From the NCBI GenBank assembly GCA_943370295.1, contig CALRQL020000003.1:186001-250000 (forward strand): a stretch of DNA of 64,000 nt, read 5' to 3'. The translations under genes and the position numbers were made by a program. How positions within the stretch are numbered: position 1 is the stretch's first letter; every line of letters begins with the position of its first letter. A model generated the notes under the pieces. It saw nothing but the letters and a program-made list of their open reading frames with translations, was not told where the DNA came from and did not search any database. Shown piece by piece: positions 1 through 8,672 of this stretch. This DNA comes from SB11 sp943370295. GTDB lineage: Bacteria; Bacteroidota; Bacteroidia; UBA8524.

Positions 1-32
1 TGGGGTGGTGATAGCCCGGAGAGGATAAAAGC

Positions 33-815
33 ATGACGGTAGCCCCCAAAAAACATCTTGGGCAACATTTTTTAAAAGACGAAAATATTGCCCGCAACAT
101 AGCCCAAAGCCTTAGTGGCGAAGGGTATAAGCAGGTGCTTGAAGTTGGCCCCGGTATGGGCGTGCTTACCCAATTCTTGTTGCAAGACACCCGCTTTGAA
201 ACGTGGTGTATTGAGATTGATACCGAATCGGTAGCGTACCTAAAGCAACACTATCCGAAACTACAAGGCAGGTTATTGGAAGAAGATTTTTTAAAAATCC
301 ACCTGCAAAAATACCTTACCGAACCGTTTGCGCTGGTAGGTAATTTCCCTTACAACATCAGCAGCCAGATAATATTTAAAATGCTGGATAACCGCCACCA
401 AATACCAGAGCTGGTGGGGATGTTTCAAAAAGAAGTGGCCGAACGTTTTAATGCAAAACCCCGCACCAAAGCCTACGGCATCTTATCGGTATTGTTGCAA
501 ACCTATTACGACACCGAATATTTATTTACCGTACACGAACACGTTTTCAATCCTCCGCCAAAAGTAAAATCGGGAGTGGTGCGCATTGTACGCAACCAAC
601 GACAGCAGTTAGAGTGCGACGAAAGCCTGTTTAAAGACGTAATAAAAACAGCCTTTAACCAACGGCGCAAAACCATGCGAAACAGTTTAAAGAAATTTAA
701 CCTGCCCGATGAGGTGTTTGTCACCACTGATTTTGCTAAATTGCGGCCTGAAGAACTAAACGTTCAGGAATTTATTACCCTCACCCGATTGGTGCAAGAA
801 CACCGCAGGGCATAA
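33..815 (+). CDS. rsmA: 16S rRNA dimethyladenosine transferase RsmA (KsgA)
   Basis: A SAM-dependent enzyme that dimethylates two adjacent adenosines in the 3'-terminal hairpin of 16S rRNA during late 30S assembly. The 260-residue protein has the family start HLGQHFLKD (residues 8-16), the SAM-binding glycine loop EVGPGMG (37-43), the catalytic NFPY motif (104-107) and the C-terminal FNQRRKTMRN segment of the RNA-binding subdomain. The length is normal. The ATG at 33 puts the N-terminal motif at the usual distance. mgtE follows 15 bases after the stop on the same strand, so the two are probably cotranscribed, a pairing I recall as common in Bacteroidota. Confidence 0.96.
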   Translation: MTVAPKKHLGQHFLKDENIARNIAQSLSGEGYKQVLEVGPGMGVLTQFLLQDTRFETWCIEIDTESVAYLKQHYPKLQGRLLEEDFLKIHLQKYLTEPFALVGNFPYNISSQIIFKMLDNRHQIPELVGMFQKEVAERFNAKPRTKAYGILSVLLQTYYDTEYLFTVHEHVFNPPPKVKSGVVRIVRNQRQQLECDESLFKDVIKTAFNQRRKTMRNSLKKFNLPDEVFVTTDFAKLRPEELNVQEFITLTRLVQEHRRA

Positions 816-830
816 AGTACAGCACACACA

Positions 831-2180
831 ATGTCTGAATTGCTCACCAAAGGCCTAAAGGCAGATATAAAAACCTACCTCGCCCAAGGCGATATGGATA
901 AGCTGCGCTTGTTGCTTAATGAGCTGTACCCCGAAGATATTGCCGAATTATTTTTTACCCTCACCACCGAAGAGATGCAAGAGGTGCTTGAGCTGCTTTC
1001 GAAAGAAGATGCAGTAAGCACGCTTAGTTCTTTGGATGAAGACTTGCGGGTGAAACTGTTAAAGTTGTACACCCCCGACCATATTGCCAAGGAGTTTGTG
1101 GATTACATGGACTCTGACGACGCGGCGGATTTGCTGAACGACCTGCCTGCCGATATGGCCGAGGAGATTATTGCCTTGCTTACCGACGATGAGCAAGCCC
1201 GTAACGTTACCTCGCTGTTGCGGTACAAAGAGGATACGGCGGGCGGTTTGATGGCAAAGGAGTTGATAAAAGTAAATATCGATTGGACACTTGCCGAATG
1301 CGTGGAAGAGATACGCAAACAAGCCGAAAACGTAGAGGTGGTGTACTCTGTGTATGTTGTTGACAGTAAAAACCGTTTAAAAGGTATCGTATCGCTTAAA
1401 AGCATAATGCTTTCTCCTGCCCACGAAAAAGTAGGCAGCATATACAACCCCGATATACAAGAAGTTACCACGCACACTCCCGGTGAGCAGGTGGCACAAA
1501 TAATGAACAAATACGGCTTGGTAGTATTACCCGTTGTGGATGCGCTGGGCAGGTTGATGGGGCGCATTACCATTGACGACGTAGTTGACTTTATTAAAGA
1601 AGAAGCCGACAAAGATTACCAGTTGATGTCGGGTATCAGCGAGGATGTTGAGCTTACCGATAAGGTATGGATACTTAGCCGCGCGCGCTTACCTTGGCTA
1701 TTAATAGGTTTGCTGGGCGGTATTGCCAGCAGTCGCGTGGTAGGTTTGTACGAAGGCGAGTTGCAGATACACCCCCAAATGGCCTTTTTTATGCCCCTTG
1801 TAGCGGCCATGGGAGGAAATGCAGGGGTACAATCGTCGGCTATCGTTGTGCAAGGTTTAGCCAACAACACTATGGGTACCAAAGATATTATGCCCAAACT
1901 GGGTAAAGAGTTTACCGTAGCCCTAATCAACGGTCTCATCTGTTCATTGGTAATTTTGGGCTATAATTTTATTATCGGCAGTCCGCAAAGTTTAAGCCTT
2001 ACTGTAGGCACGGCACTACTTTCAGTTATCATATTTGCATCAATTTTGGGCATGGTGGTTCCGCTTTTACTGGATAAAGCCAAAATAGACCCCGCCCTTG
2101 CTACAGGCCCTTTTATTACAACAACCAACGATTTATTAGGCCTGGGAATCTACTTTACCATCGGTCAAATGATGCTGTAA
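831..2180 (+). CDS. mgtE: magnesium transporter MgtE
   Basis: A Mg2+ channel/transporter of the inner membrane gated by cytosolic Mg2+. The 449-residue protein has an acidic helical N-domain (about residues 1-130), a tandem CBS pair (about 135-255) and five hydrophobic membrane segments from about residue 285 to the end. The pore region includes the glycine-rich stretch MGGNAGVQSS and the final TTTNDLLGLGIYF helix, both typical of MgtE. The length matches the family. It sits directly behind rsmA and probably shares its transcript. Confidence 0.95.
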   Translation: MSELLTKGLKADIKTYLAQGDMDKLRLLLNELYPEDIAELFFTLTTEEMQEVLELLSKEDAVSTLSSLDEDLRVKLLKLYTPDHIAKEFVDYMDSDDAADLLNDLPADMAEEIIALLTDDEQARNVTSLLRYKEDTAGGLMAKELIKVNIDWTLAECVEEIRKQAENVEVVYSVYVVDSKNRLKGIVSLKSIMLSPAHEKVGSIYNPDIQEVTTHTPGEQVAQIMNKYGLVVLPVVDALGRLMGRITIDDVVDFIKEEADKDYQLMSGISEDVELTDKVWILSRARLPWLLIGLLGGIASSRVVGLYEGELQIHPQMAFFMPLVAAMGGNAGVQSSAIVVQGLANNTMGTKDIMPKLGKEFTVALINGLICSLVILGYNFIIGSPQSLSLTVGTALLSVIIFASILGMVVPLLLDKAKIDPALATGPFITTTNDLLGLGIYFTIGQMML

Positions 2181-2210
2181 ATAATTTTACATTATAATTA
2201 TAAATAGAGT

Positions 2211-2218
2211 TATATTTG
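2211..2218 (+). promoter_or_regulatory. Bacteroidota-type -7 box TATATTTG
   Basis: TATATTTG matches the TAnnTTTG -7 consensus of Bacteroidota primary sigma factors and lies 27 bases before the ATG of the sensor kinase at 2245. The upstream -33 TTG element is not clear, so this is only a candidate promoter. Confidence 0.35.
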
Positions 2219-2244
2219 GTTAAAGCCACGGTTATAATTTTATA

Positions 2245-3723
2245 ATGACCGAAGAAGAGTTTAAATCAATAAGCCTACTCCATACAAACGACTTTGTCAG
2301 CCTTCACAAAGTCAATGGAAATATAGTGCACGTTAGTCCCAACTGCGAACGAATAACGGGCTATACTTCATACGAATTAAAAAGCCATAGTCCTTACGAT
2401 TTTTTTCATCCTGAGGATGTATCCGTAATAGAAGAGAGTGCATTTCCGATACTGCTCGATAACCAAGCAGAAACCCTGATAGAGTTTAGGTTTAAAAGGA
2501 AACACGGCGGCTACTCGTGGTTTGAAGCAAAAGCAAAACCGATAAAAAATGAGGAAGGGGACGTGATATACTTGTTATCAATAGCAAGGGATGTAACCCT
2601 ATTAAAAGACTATCTGGATGAAATACGGCAAAAAGAAGTTATGCTGTACGAAGCGGGAAAAATGGCAAGAATAGGCGCATGGGAGATAGACTTAGAAACA
2701 AAAGCCGTATTATGGAGTCGTATAACGTATGAAATACACGAGGTAGAATACGGAAAAATGCCCAAATTGGATGAGGCAATCAATTTTTTTGCCCCTGAGT
2801 CCCGCCCCGTAATAGCCAATGCCGTTCAAAATGCTATTGAAAATGGAATCCCTTACGACCTAACCTTGCGGTTTATTACAGCCAAAGGCAATGAAATTTG
2901 GGTGCGCTCCATTGGTAAACCCGAACAATACGAAGGAAAAACCGTGAAATTGTACGGGGTATTTCAGGATATTAACAAAGAAGTTGAGCAACAACTACAG
3001 CAAAAAGCACTCATAGGCCAACTTACTACCCAAAAGCAGCAGTTGCAAGAGTATAACCAAATAGTATCACACAATTTGCGCAGCCCGGTAGCAAGTCTAA
3101 ACGCGTTGTTGCATTTTATGAGTAAGACGGACGACCCTGAAGAAAAGAATAAAATAATCGAGAATATTAAAGAGGTTACAACATCACTAAACAACCTGCT
3201 GGAAGAGCTGGTGGATGCCGTTAAGGTAATAAACAATGATGAATTGGTGTATGAAGACGTGAGCGTTACCGCCGCAGTAGCCGCAGTTAAAAAAATGCTC
3301 GACGGCAGTCTGCAACAACTGGAAGCTCAACTGATTGTAAACATCGAAGCTTGGGAAACTGTAAGTTTCCCCAAACTGTATTTCGATAGCATACTGCTGA
3401 ACCTTATCAGTAATGCCCTTAAGTACCATTCCCCATCGCGCAAGCCCGAAATTATCATCGCCACAGGTTATGAGGGAAAAGTAAAAACCCTTAGCGTTAG
3501 CGATAACGGCTTAGGCATTGATTTAGCAAGGTATAAAGACAAAGTATTTAAGCTGCACAAAACGTTTCACAGGCAAAGGCCGGGCAAGGGTTTAGGTCTT
3601 TTTATGACACGCAACCAAATACAATCTGCCGGGGGTAATATTTTTGTTGAAAGCGAAGTAGATAAAGGCACCACGTTTAAAATAGTGTTTACCAACCATA
3701 ATACATATAATAATGAAGCCTAA
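2245..3723 (+). CDS. PAS-PAS sensor histidine kinase
   Basis: A 492-residue soluble sensor kinase with no signal peptide or membrane segment. Two PAS domains (about residues 10-125 and 130-250; the first has the PAC-like run RFKRKHGGYSWFEAKAKP) are followed by a coiled-coil linker rich in Gln. The dimerisation/phosphoacceptor H-box is SHNLRSPVASL near residue 275. The catalytic ATPase domain has an N-box LLNLISNALKYHS, a G1 box DNGLGID and a G2 box GKGLGLFMTRNQ. The gene overlaps the downstream receiver gene by 11 bases, so the two are translationally coupled and probably form a phosphorelay. The signal is unknown. Confidence 0.9.
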   Translation: MTEEEFKSISLLHTNDFVSLHKVNGNIVHVSPNCERITGYTSYELKSHSPYDFFHPEDVSVIEESAFPILLDNQAETLIEFRFKRKHGGYSWFEAKAKPIKNEEGDVIYLLSIARDVTLLKDYLDEIRQKEVMLYEAGKMARIGAWEIDLETKAVLWSRITYEIHEVEYGKMPKLDEAINFFAPESRPVIANAVQNAIENGIPYDLTLRFITAKGNEIWVRSIGKPEQYEGKTVKLYGVFQDINKEVEQQLQQKALIGQLTTQKQQLQEYNQIVSHNLRSPVASLNALLHFMSKTDDPEEKNKIIENIKEVTTSLNNLLEELVDAVKVINNDELVYEDVSVTAAVAAVKKMLDGSLQQLEAQLIVNIEAWETVSFPKLYFDSILLNLISNALKYHSPSRKPEIIIATGYEGKVKTLSVSDNGLGIDLARYKDKVFKLHKTFHRQRPGKGLGLFMTRNQIQSAGGNIFVESEVDKGTTFKIVFTNHNTYNNEA

Positions 3724-4117
3724 CATAGTGAGTATTGTTGATGATGATAGGATACAGCAATTTGCGATGACAAAAACTATTGAGTTTACAAAAAGGATCA
3801 AAAAAATACTGGTGTTTTCTGACGGTGAAGAAGCGTATGAGCACCTGATTGAAAACATAGCCTTTGCCGAAGAATTGCCTGATGTGATTTTTTTGGATTT
3901 AAACATGCCTTATATGGACGGCTGGGAGTTTTTGGATGAGTTTGCCAACATTAAACCAAGGCTTCCCAAAAAAATAATTATATACATTGTTAGCTCTTCA
4001 GTATCAGAAATGGATATAAGCCGCGCTAAACAAATTTCTGATGTTACCGACTATATTGTGAAACCGATTACGATGGAAAAATTTGAAGCCATATTAAACA
4101 GCATTGAAAATTTGTAG
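3713..4117 (+). CDS. single-domain response regulator
   Basis: A 134-residue stand-alone receiver domain. It has the acidic cluster DDD at residues 10-12, the phosphoacceptor Asp in FLDLNMP (about residue 62), a Ser-rich beta4 end (VSSS) and the lysine in IVKPI. There is no output domain, so it acts through protein contact or as a relay intermediate. Its start lies inside the end of the kinase gene, which makes it that kinase's likely partner. This type resembles the Rcp1-like receivers often paired with PAS kinases. Confidence 0.9.
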   Translation: MKPNIVSIVDDDRIQQFAMTKTIEFTKRIKKILVFSDGEEAYEHLIENIAFAEELPDVIFLDLNMPYMDGWEFLDEFANIKPRLPKKIIIYIVSSSVSEMDISRAKQISDVTDYIVKPITMEKFEAILNSIENL

Positions 4118-4186
4118 CATCCTATAACACACAGGCTGCCGCACTGGTTTAAAAAAATACCCTATCTTGCAGCCCAAATAGCCGCT

Positions 4187-4927
4187 ATGCAAGCCCGTAT
4201 TTTAAGCCAACTACAACACAAAACCCAAAAAGGGGTGAAACAACTGGCCGTGCTGATAGACCCTGATTTTGAGCAGGGGCTTGCCAAAACCATTGATATT
4301 TGCAACCGTACACAAGTAGATTACATTTTTGTGGGCGGCAGCTTAGTTACTGAAGGTAATACCGGCCGTTGTGTGGCTACCATTAAGCAGCACACAGATA
4401 TACCTGTATTGTTGTTTCCGGGTAGTACCATGCAATTAACTGAGCAGGCCGATGCTTTGTTGCTACTTTCGCTGATATCAGGCCGTAACCCCGATTTGCT
4501 AATCGGCAAACACGTTGAAAGCGCCCCGTTTATTAAACAATCAGGCCTTGAGGTAATACCCACAGGCTATATGCTGATTGACGGCGGAAAAATCACCAGC
4601 GTACAATACATAAGCAACACCATTCCCATTCCTGCCGATAAACCCGATATTGCTATGGCAACCGCACTCGCAGGGGAATTATTAGGCTTGAAGTTGATAT
4701 ACATGGATGCAGGCAGTGGTGCCGCAACCCCCATTGGCGAAGAAATTATCAGCAGGGTTAAGAAAACCGTAAACCTGCCTATAATAGTTGGCGGGGGCAT
4801 ACGCAGCAGCAAACAAGCCGTAGCCGCTTGGAATGCCGGAGCCGATGTAGTAGTGATAGGCAATGCGGTAGAGAAAGACAAAACCCTGATTGAAGAACTT
4901 TCAGAAGCCGCTGCTGAGTGGCAATAA
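4187..4927 (+). CDS. geranylgeranylglyceryl phosphate synthase family protein
   Basis: A 246-residue TIM-barrel prenyltransferase that joins a polyprenyl diphosphate to sn-glycerol-1-phosphate. Visible family motifs are VLIDPDF near the N-terminus (Mg/diphosphate-binding Asp), FVGGSLVTEGN, LFPGSTMQ, the GYMLIDGG segment, YMDAGSGA and the phosphate-binding IVGGGIRSS. The length fits bacterial group II GGGPS proteins known from Flavobacterium and Chitinophaga. The natural donor here cannot be told from sequence. Its stop overlaps the GTG start of the next gene by 10 bases, so it is coupled to the glycosyltransferase and rnhB genes. Confidence 0.88.
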   Translation: MQARILSQLQHKTQKGVKQLAVLIDPDFEQGLAKTIDICNRTQVDYIFVGGSLVTEGNTGRCVATIKQHTDIPVLLFPGSTMQLTEQADALLLLSLISGRNPDLLIGKHVESAPFIKQSGLEVIPTGYMLIDGGKITSVQYISNTIPIPADKPDIAMATALAGELLGLKLIYMDAGSGAATPIGEEIISRVKKTVNLPIIVGGGIRSSKQAVAAWNAGADVVVIGNAVEKDKTLIEELSEAAAEWQ

Positions 4928-6090
4928 ACACAAGCAACTTGGTAATAGCCATCAATACACGGTTTCTTTTAAAAAACAAGCTGGAAGGGATAGGCCGTTT
5001 TACCTACGAAACCGTTAAACTGCTTGTAACACAACATCCTGAACATACTTTTATTTTCATTTTCGATAGGAAGTACGACCCTGAGTTTGTGTTTGCCAAA
5101 AACATAATTCCGATAGTTATCCCCCCGCCTGCAAGGCATCCTGTTTTGTGGTACTTGTGGTTTGAGTGGAGCATACCCCTCGTACTTAAAAAATACAAAC
5201 CCGATGTGTTTCTATCGCCCGATGGATATTTAAGCCTGCGCACCCGCGTACCTCAAATACCTGTAATGCACGATTTGGCCTTTATTCACCGCCCCGATGA
5301 TATAGGTAAGTTGGTTCGCAACTACTACAACCATTACTTTCCTAAGTTTGCCAAAAAAGCAGCCCGCATAGCCACAGTTTCAGAATATTCGAAACAAGAC
5401 ATTGCCAAACAATACGGCATAGCCCCCGAAAAAATTGATGTGGTGTACAACGGAGTCAGTAACAAGTTTTTTCCGTTGAACGAGAAACAAAAAATCCAAG
5501 TACGCCAAAAAACAACGGGTGGTAAACCCTATTTTGTGTTTGTAGGCGCGTTGCAGCCCCGCAAAAACATCAGCAATTTGCTAAAAGCGTTTGATGCGTT
5601 TAAGCAAACCGATACCCAAAACACCCAGTTGGTAATAGTAGGACGCAAGGCATGGCAAACCGAGGAAATGGACACGGTTTTTGAGGCCATGAAGTTTAAG
5701 AACGACGTGGTTTTTACGGGTCGCCTTAGCGATGAAGACCTTTCTGCTACCATTGCCGCCGGCATTAGCATGGTGTATGTAGCCTTTTTTGAAGGGTTTG
5801 GCTTACCCATTACCGAGGCGTTTAAATGCCACGTGCCGGTTATCACCTCAAACACATCTTCAATGCCTGAAGTAGCTGGGGACGCAGGTTTGCTGGTCGA
5901 CCCTTTTTCAGTGCAAAGTATAGCCGATGCCTTGCAGCAAATGGCAAGCAATGCCGAATTACGGCACAACCTCACCCAAAAAGCTATTGAGCGCAGCGAG
6001 GTGTTTACTTGGGAAAAAACCGCTACTTTGCTGTGGCAAAGCATTGAACAAGTAGTAAACAATGGCACTAAAACTAAGCTTGCAAACTGA
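4918..6090 (+). CDS. family 4 glycosyltransferase
   Basis: A GT-B fold glycosyltransferase of about 390 residues, probably working on a cell-surface glycan at the cytosolic membrane face. The N-terminal half has the acceptor-side motif LEGIGRFTYE. The C-terminal half has the GT4 elements FVGALQPRKNISNLLKAF and the EX7E-type segment FFEGFGLPITEAF, followed by TSNTSSMPEVAGDAGLLVDPF. The best start is the GTG at 4918, overlapping the upstream stop. No ATG lies nearby in frame. It overlaps rnhB by 29 bases, so three genes are tightly coupled. Sugar donor and acceptor are not determinable. Confidence 0.88.
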   Translation: MAINTSNLVIAINTRFLLKNKLEGIGRFTYETVKLLVTQHPEHTFIFIFDRKYDPEFVFAKNIIPIVIPPPARHPVLWYLWFEWSIPLVLKKYKPDVFLSPDGYLSLRTRVPQIPVMHDLAFIHRPDDIGKLVRNYYNHYFPKFAKKAARIATVSEYSKQDIAKQYGIAPEKIDVVYNGVSNKFFPLNEKQKIQVRQKTTGGKPYFVFVGALQPRKNISNLLKAFDAFKQTDTQNTQLVIVGRKAWQTEEMDTVFEAMKFKNDVVFTGRLSDEDLSATIAAGISMVYVAFFEGFGLPITEAFKCHVPVITSNTSSMPEVAGDAGLLVDPFSVQSIADALQQMASNAELRHNLTQKAIERSEVFTWEKTATLLWQSIEQVVNNGTKTKLAN

Positions 6091-6661
6091 GGTACCCGAA
6101 GCGGGTTGCGATGAGGCAGGGCGAGGATGCCTTGCAGGGCCTGTGTATGCGGCAGCCGTTATTCTTCCGCCAAAGTTTAAAAACAAACTGCTTACCGACT
6201 CTAAACAACTTACCGAAGCACAGCGCGATAGCCTGCGTCCTATTATTGAGCAAGAGGCACTGGCTTGGGCAGTGGGCATTTGCAGTGTTGAAGAGATTGA
6301 CGAAATAAATATCCTTAACGCTTCTATAAAGGCCATGCACAAAGCATTGGCGCAGCTAACCCCCCAACCGGGTATGATTGCGGTTGATGGTAACCGTTTT
6401 AAAAGCTATCAAAACATTCCCCACCAAACGGTAATTAAAGGCGATGGTTTGTACATGAACATTGCGGCGGCATCCATATTGGCTAAAACCCACCGCGACG
6501 AATGCATGGTGAAACTTGCTGTTGAATATCCTGAGTTTAACTGGGCACAGAACAAAGGCTATGCAACCCTTGCCCACCGCAAGCTGCTTATTGCCAACGG
6601 TCCTACTCCCCACCACCGCAAGAGTTTTAAGCTAAAAGAAGCCCAACTCAGTATTTTTTAG
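6062..6661 (+). CDS. rnhB: ribonuclease HII
   Basis: Cleaves RNA in RNA-DNA hybrids, including single embedded ribonucleotides. The 199-residue protein shows the type II signature GCDEAGRGCLAGPV at residues 14-27 (catalytic Asp-Glu pair), a further acidic residue in AVDGN, and the late segment KTHRDECM. C-terminally come NKGYATLAHR and the HHRKSF tail. Length and order are normal for RnhB. The ATG lies inside the end of the upstream glycosyltransferase gene. Confidence 0.96.
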   Translation: MALKLSLQTEVPEAGCDEAGRGCLAGPVYAAAVILPPKFKNKLLTDSKQLTEAQRDSLRPIIEQEALAWAVGICSVEEIDEINILNASIKAMHKALAQLTPQPGMIAVDGNRFKSYQNIPHQTVIKGDGLYMNIAAASILAKTHRDECMVKLAVEYPEFNWAQNKGYATLAHRKLLIANGPTPHHRKSFKLKEAQLSIF

Positions 6662-6710
6662 GGTAGGGGTGTGTGGATGAATTGTGCATTCAGCAACTTA
6701 GCATAGCTGC

Positions 6711-6718
6711 TATATTTG
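6711..6718 (+). promoter_or_regulatory. Bacteroidota-type -7 box TATATTTG
   Basis: TATATTTG lies 18 bases upstream of the ATG at 6737. A TTG at 6682-6684 is the only upstream candidate for the -33 element, at a slightly long spacing of 26 bases. It is the probable promoter of the TraB/GumN gene. Confidence 0.4.
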
Positions 6719-6736
6719 AAAAATAACCTCTTTTAA

Positions 6737-7642
6737 ATGAAACTGTTTTCAAAAATTATACTGGCAATTACGTTGCTGTTTTTTGTTAGCACTGCTAATG
6801 CACAACGCGAGAAATCATCTAACAAAAAGCAAAAAGACTCAAAAAATGATACTTGGCTGTGGGAAATAAGCGGCAACGGGCTGAAGCAAAAAAGCTATTT
6901 GTACGGCACCATGCACATGATGTGTGCGGATGATTTTACAATAAGCGACAGCTTGAGGGCAAAGATGAACAAAAGCGAACAGTTGGTGCTTGAGGTAGTG
7001 GATGCCGATAACCCGATGAATGTGATGGTACTGATGCAGGCAATGGCCATGAAAGGCAAAACTCTGCAAGACTTTTACACCGAAGCGGAGTATAATGAGT
7101 TGAACAACTTTTTTGTAGATAGTTTGGGAACCGACATTGAGCAACTGTCGTCGTTTAGCCCTTTTTTCTCAATTATTGCCATGATGCCATTGCAATTAGG
7201 CTGTATGGATATTAAATCTTACGAAACCGAACTTACGCAACTGGCTCGAAGCAACAAAAAAGAAGTAAAAGAGTTGGAAACCATCCAGTTTCAGGTGAGT
7301 TTATTTGATACAATACCCTATGCGATACAAGCCAAAGAACTGCTACGTTCGGTACGCGAATGGACGAAAGAAAAGCAGTTGTTTGGCGAAATGGTATCAA
7401 TTTACAAAAACAAAGAGATGGACAAGGTAATGATATTTGCCCGCAGTAATTTTGGTGCATTGACAGAATACTGGGACATATTTCTTAAAAACCGCAACGA
7501 AAACTGGATACCTAAAATAAAAGCAATGACCGCCGAAAAAAGCACCTTGTTTGCTGTGGGAGCTGCCCACCTTGCCGGTGATTACGGGCTGATAAACCTG
7601 TTGCGCAAAGCCGGGTACACGGTAAATCCGGTGAAGGATTAA
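6737..7642 (+). CDS. TraB/GumN family secreted protein
   Basis: A 301-residue exported protein with a clear signal peptide (hydrophobic residues about 6-20, cleavage after ANA). The mature part starts with the family motif LWEISGNGLKQKSYLYGTMHMM, which ends in the conserved GTxH-type metal site. It ends with LFAVGAAHLAGDYGLINLLRKAGYTV, the second conserved GAxHL block. This domain (TraB/PrgY/GumN, related to eukaryotic TIKI metalloproteases) is usually of unknown substrate in Bacteroidota. It is probably periplasmic. Its stop overlaps that of the convergent lipoprotein gene. Confidence 0.88.
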   Translation: MKLFSKIILAITLLFFVSTANAQREKSSNKKQKDSKNDTWLWEISGNGLKQKSYLYGTMHMMCADDFTISDSLRAKMNKSEQLVLEVVDADNPMNVMVLMQAMAMKGKTLQDFYTEAEYNELNNFFVDSLGTDIEQLSSFSPFFSIIAMMPLQLGCMDIKSYETELTQLARSNKKEVKELETIQFQVSLFDTIPYAIQAKELLRSVREWTKEKQLFGEMVSIYKNKEMDKVMIFARSNFGALTEYWDIFLKNRNENWIPKIKAMTAEKSTLFAVGAAHLAGDYGLINLLRKAGYTVNPVKD

Positions 7643-8544
7643 TTATTTTTTTGCCAAAGAGCAAGGTATTGGGGTTTTACAATACTTTTCAGGCTTTTAT
7701 AGGGAATGATTATATCGGCAATATACCCTGATGGGAATGAAGGGCTATGCCCATAATAATCATTTTTTGTCTTTAGCCCTGTTATTGTAGGTATTAGATA
7801 AAATGTTCTGTACCAATCATTGGTGATAAAGTGTTCCAGTTTAACTCTATAAAACATATCAAAAACTATGCAGGGATATATTGTATCAGTGCATCCGGCC
7901 ATAGTAAAAAAAGTATCACAGTTTATATCTGTGTCCAGCCCTTTCAAAATCATATCATAGTAGCGGTTCGTCACACTTGAATCCTTATCATAAATAAAAA
8001 TTTCAGGTTGCGGCACTTCTCTTATTTTACCATTAGCCGATTTTATAAAGTGTTTATAGCTGCCTTGGTTATAAGGCTGCATGCCGCCTAAGTTGCCTCT
8101 TCCGAAATGCTCAATAGTAACCCATTTGTTGGTTACAAAATGCGGAATAACATCAAATTGAAACTCATAACCTTCTTCGGTTAACTTGGTTGTGTCAAGG
8201 TCCATTTCCCTTACATAATTCACAACCATTTTGTTGATTTTGGCATTTAGTTGTTTGTCCCAAGCCTTATCGCCTGTATTAAATGCTATTTGAGTATAGG
8301 TTATGTTAGATTTTCCCACCCGTATTTCAGTTTTGGTATAGAGGGTTTTATATAAATCTATTTCATCTTTCCAAACAGGAGTATCCGCAAGAAATCTAAG
8401 GCTGTCGTATAAACGGCTACACTTGTCTTCTTCACTATCTACATTTTCAGCAATGGGTACACTATCTGCAACCCGCGTTCTATCTGCTTGCTTTTGTTTG
8501 CAGCCAAACAAAATCAGCGGAATCAGGAGGGTAATAAACCGCAT
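7639..8544 (-). CDS. putative lipoprotein of unknown function
   Basis: A 301-residue protein starting MRFITLLIPLILFGCKQK, a lipoprotein signal with lipobox LFGC. I chose the ATG at 8544 rather than one seven codons upstream because it places the lipobox correctly. The mature part is acidic and alternates hydrophobic and aromatic residues. A PHFVTNKWVTIEHF stretch and the later FDMFYRVKLEHF segment hint at a beta-rich DUF3298/RsiV-like fold, but I cannot confirm that. It is convergent with the TraB-like gene, with overlapping ends. Function unknown. Confidence 0.75.
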   Translation of the reverse strand: MRFITLLIPLILFGCKQKQADRTRVADSVPIAENVDSEEDKCSRLYDSLRFLADTPVWKDEIDLYKTLYTKTEIRVGKSNITYTQIAFNTGDKAWDKQLNAKINKMVVNYVREMDLDTTKLTEEGYEFQFDVIPHFVTNKWVTIEHFGRGNLGGMQPYNQGSYKHFIKSANGKIREVPQPEIFIYDKDSSVTNRYYDMILKGLDTDINCDTFFTMAGCTDTIYPCIVFDMFYRVKLEHFITNDWYRTFYLIPTITGLKTKNDYYGHSPSFPSGYIADIIIPYKSLKSIVKPQYLALWQKNN

Positions 8545-8672
8545 TTTATCTATAACGAGTTGCATTTAGAAACATATATGCGGTGCAAAATATATTTCAT
8601 TTTTAAGGTATCACCACCTTATGTTTAAAATCCTTATTTTCGCGCCTTTAAAAATTTAACTGAAAGAATACT

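Noticed and set aside
8566..8672. SAM riboswitch in the metK leader
   Set aside because: The leader is short and I find no SAM-I or SAM-II-like pattern of helices and conserved bases.
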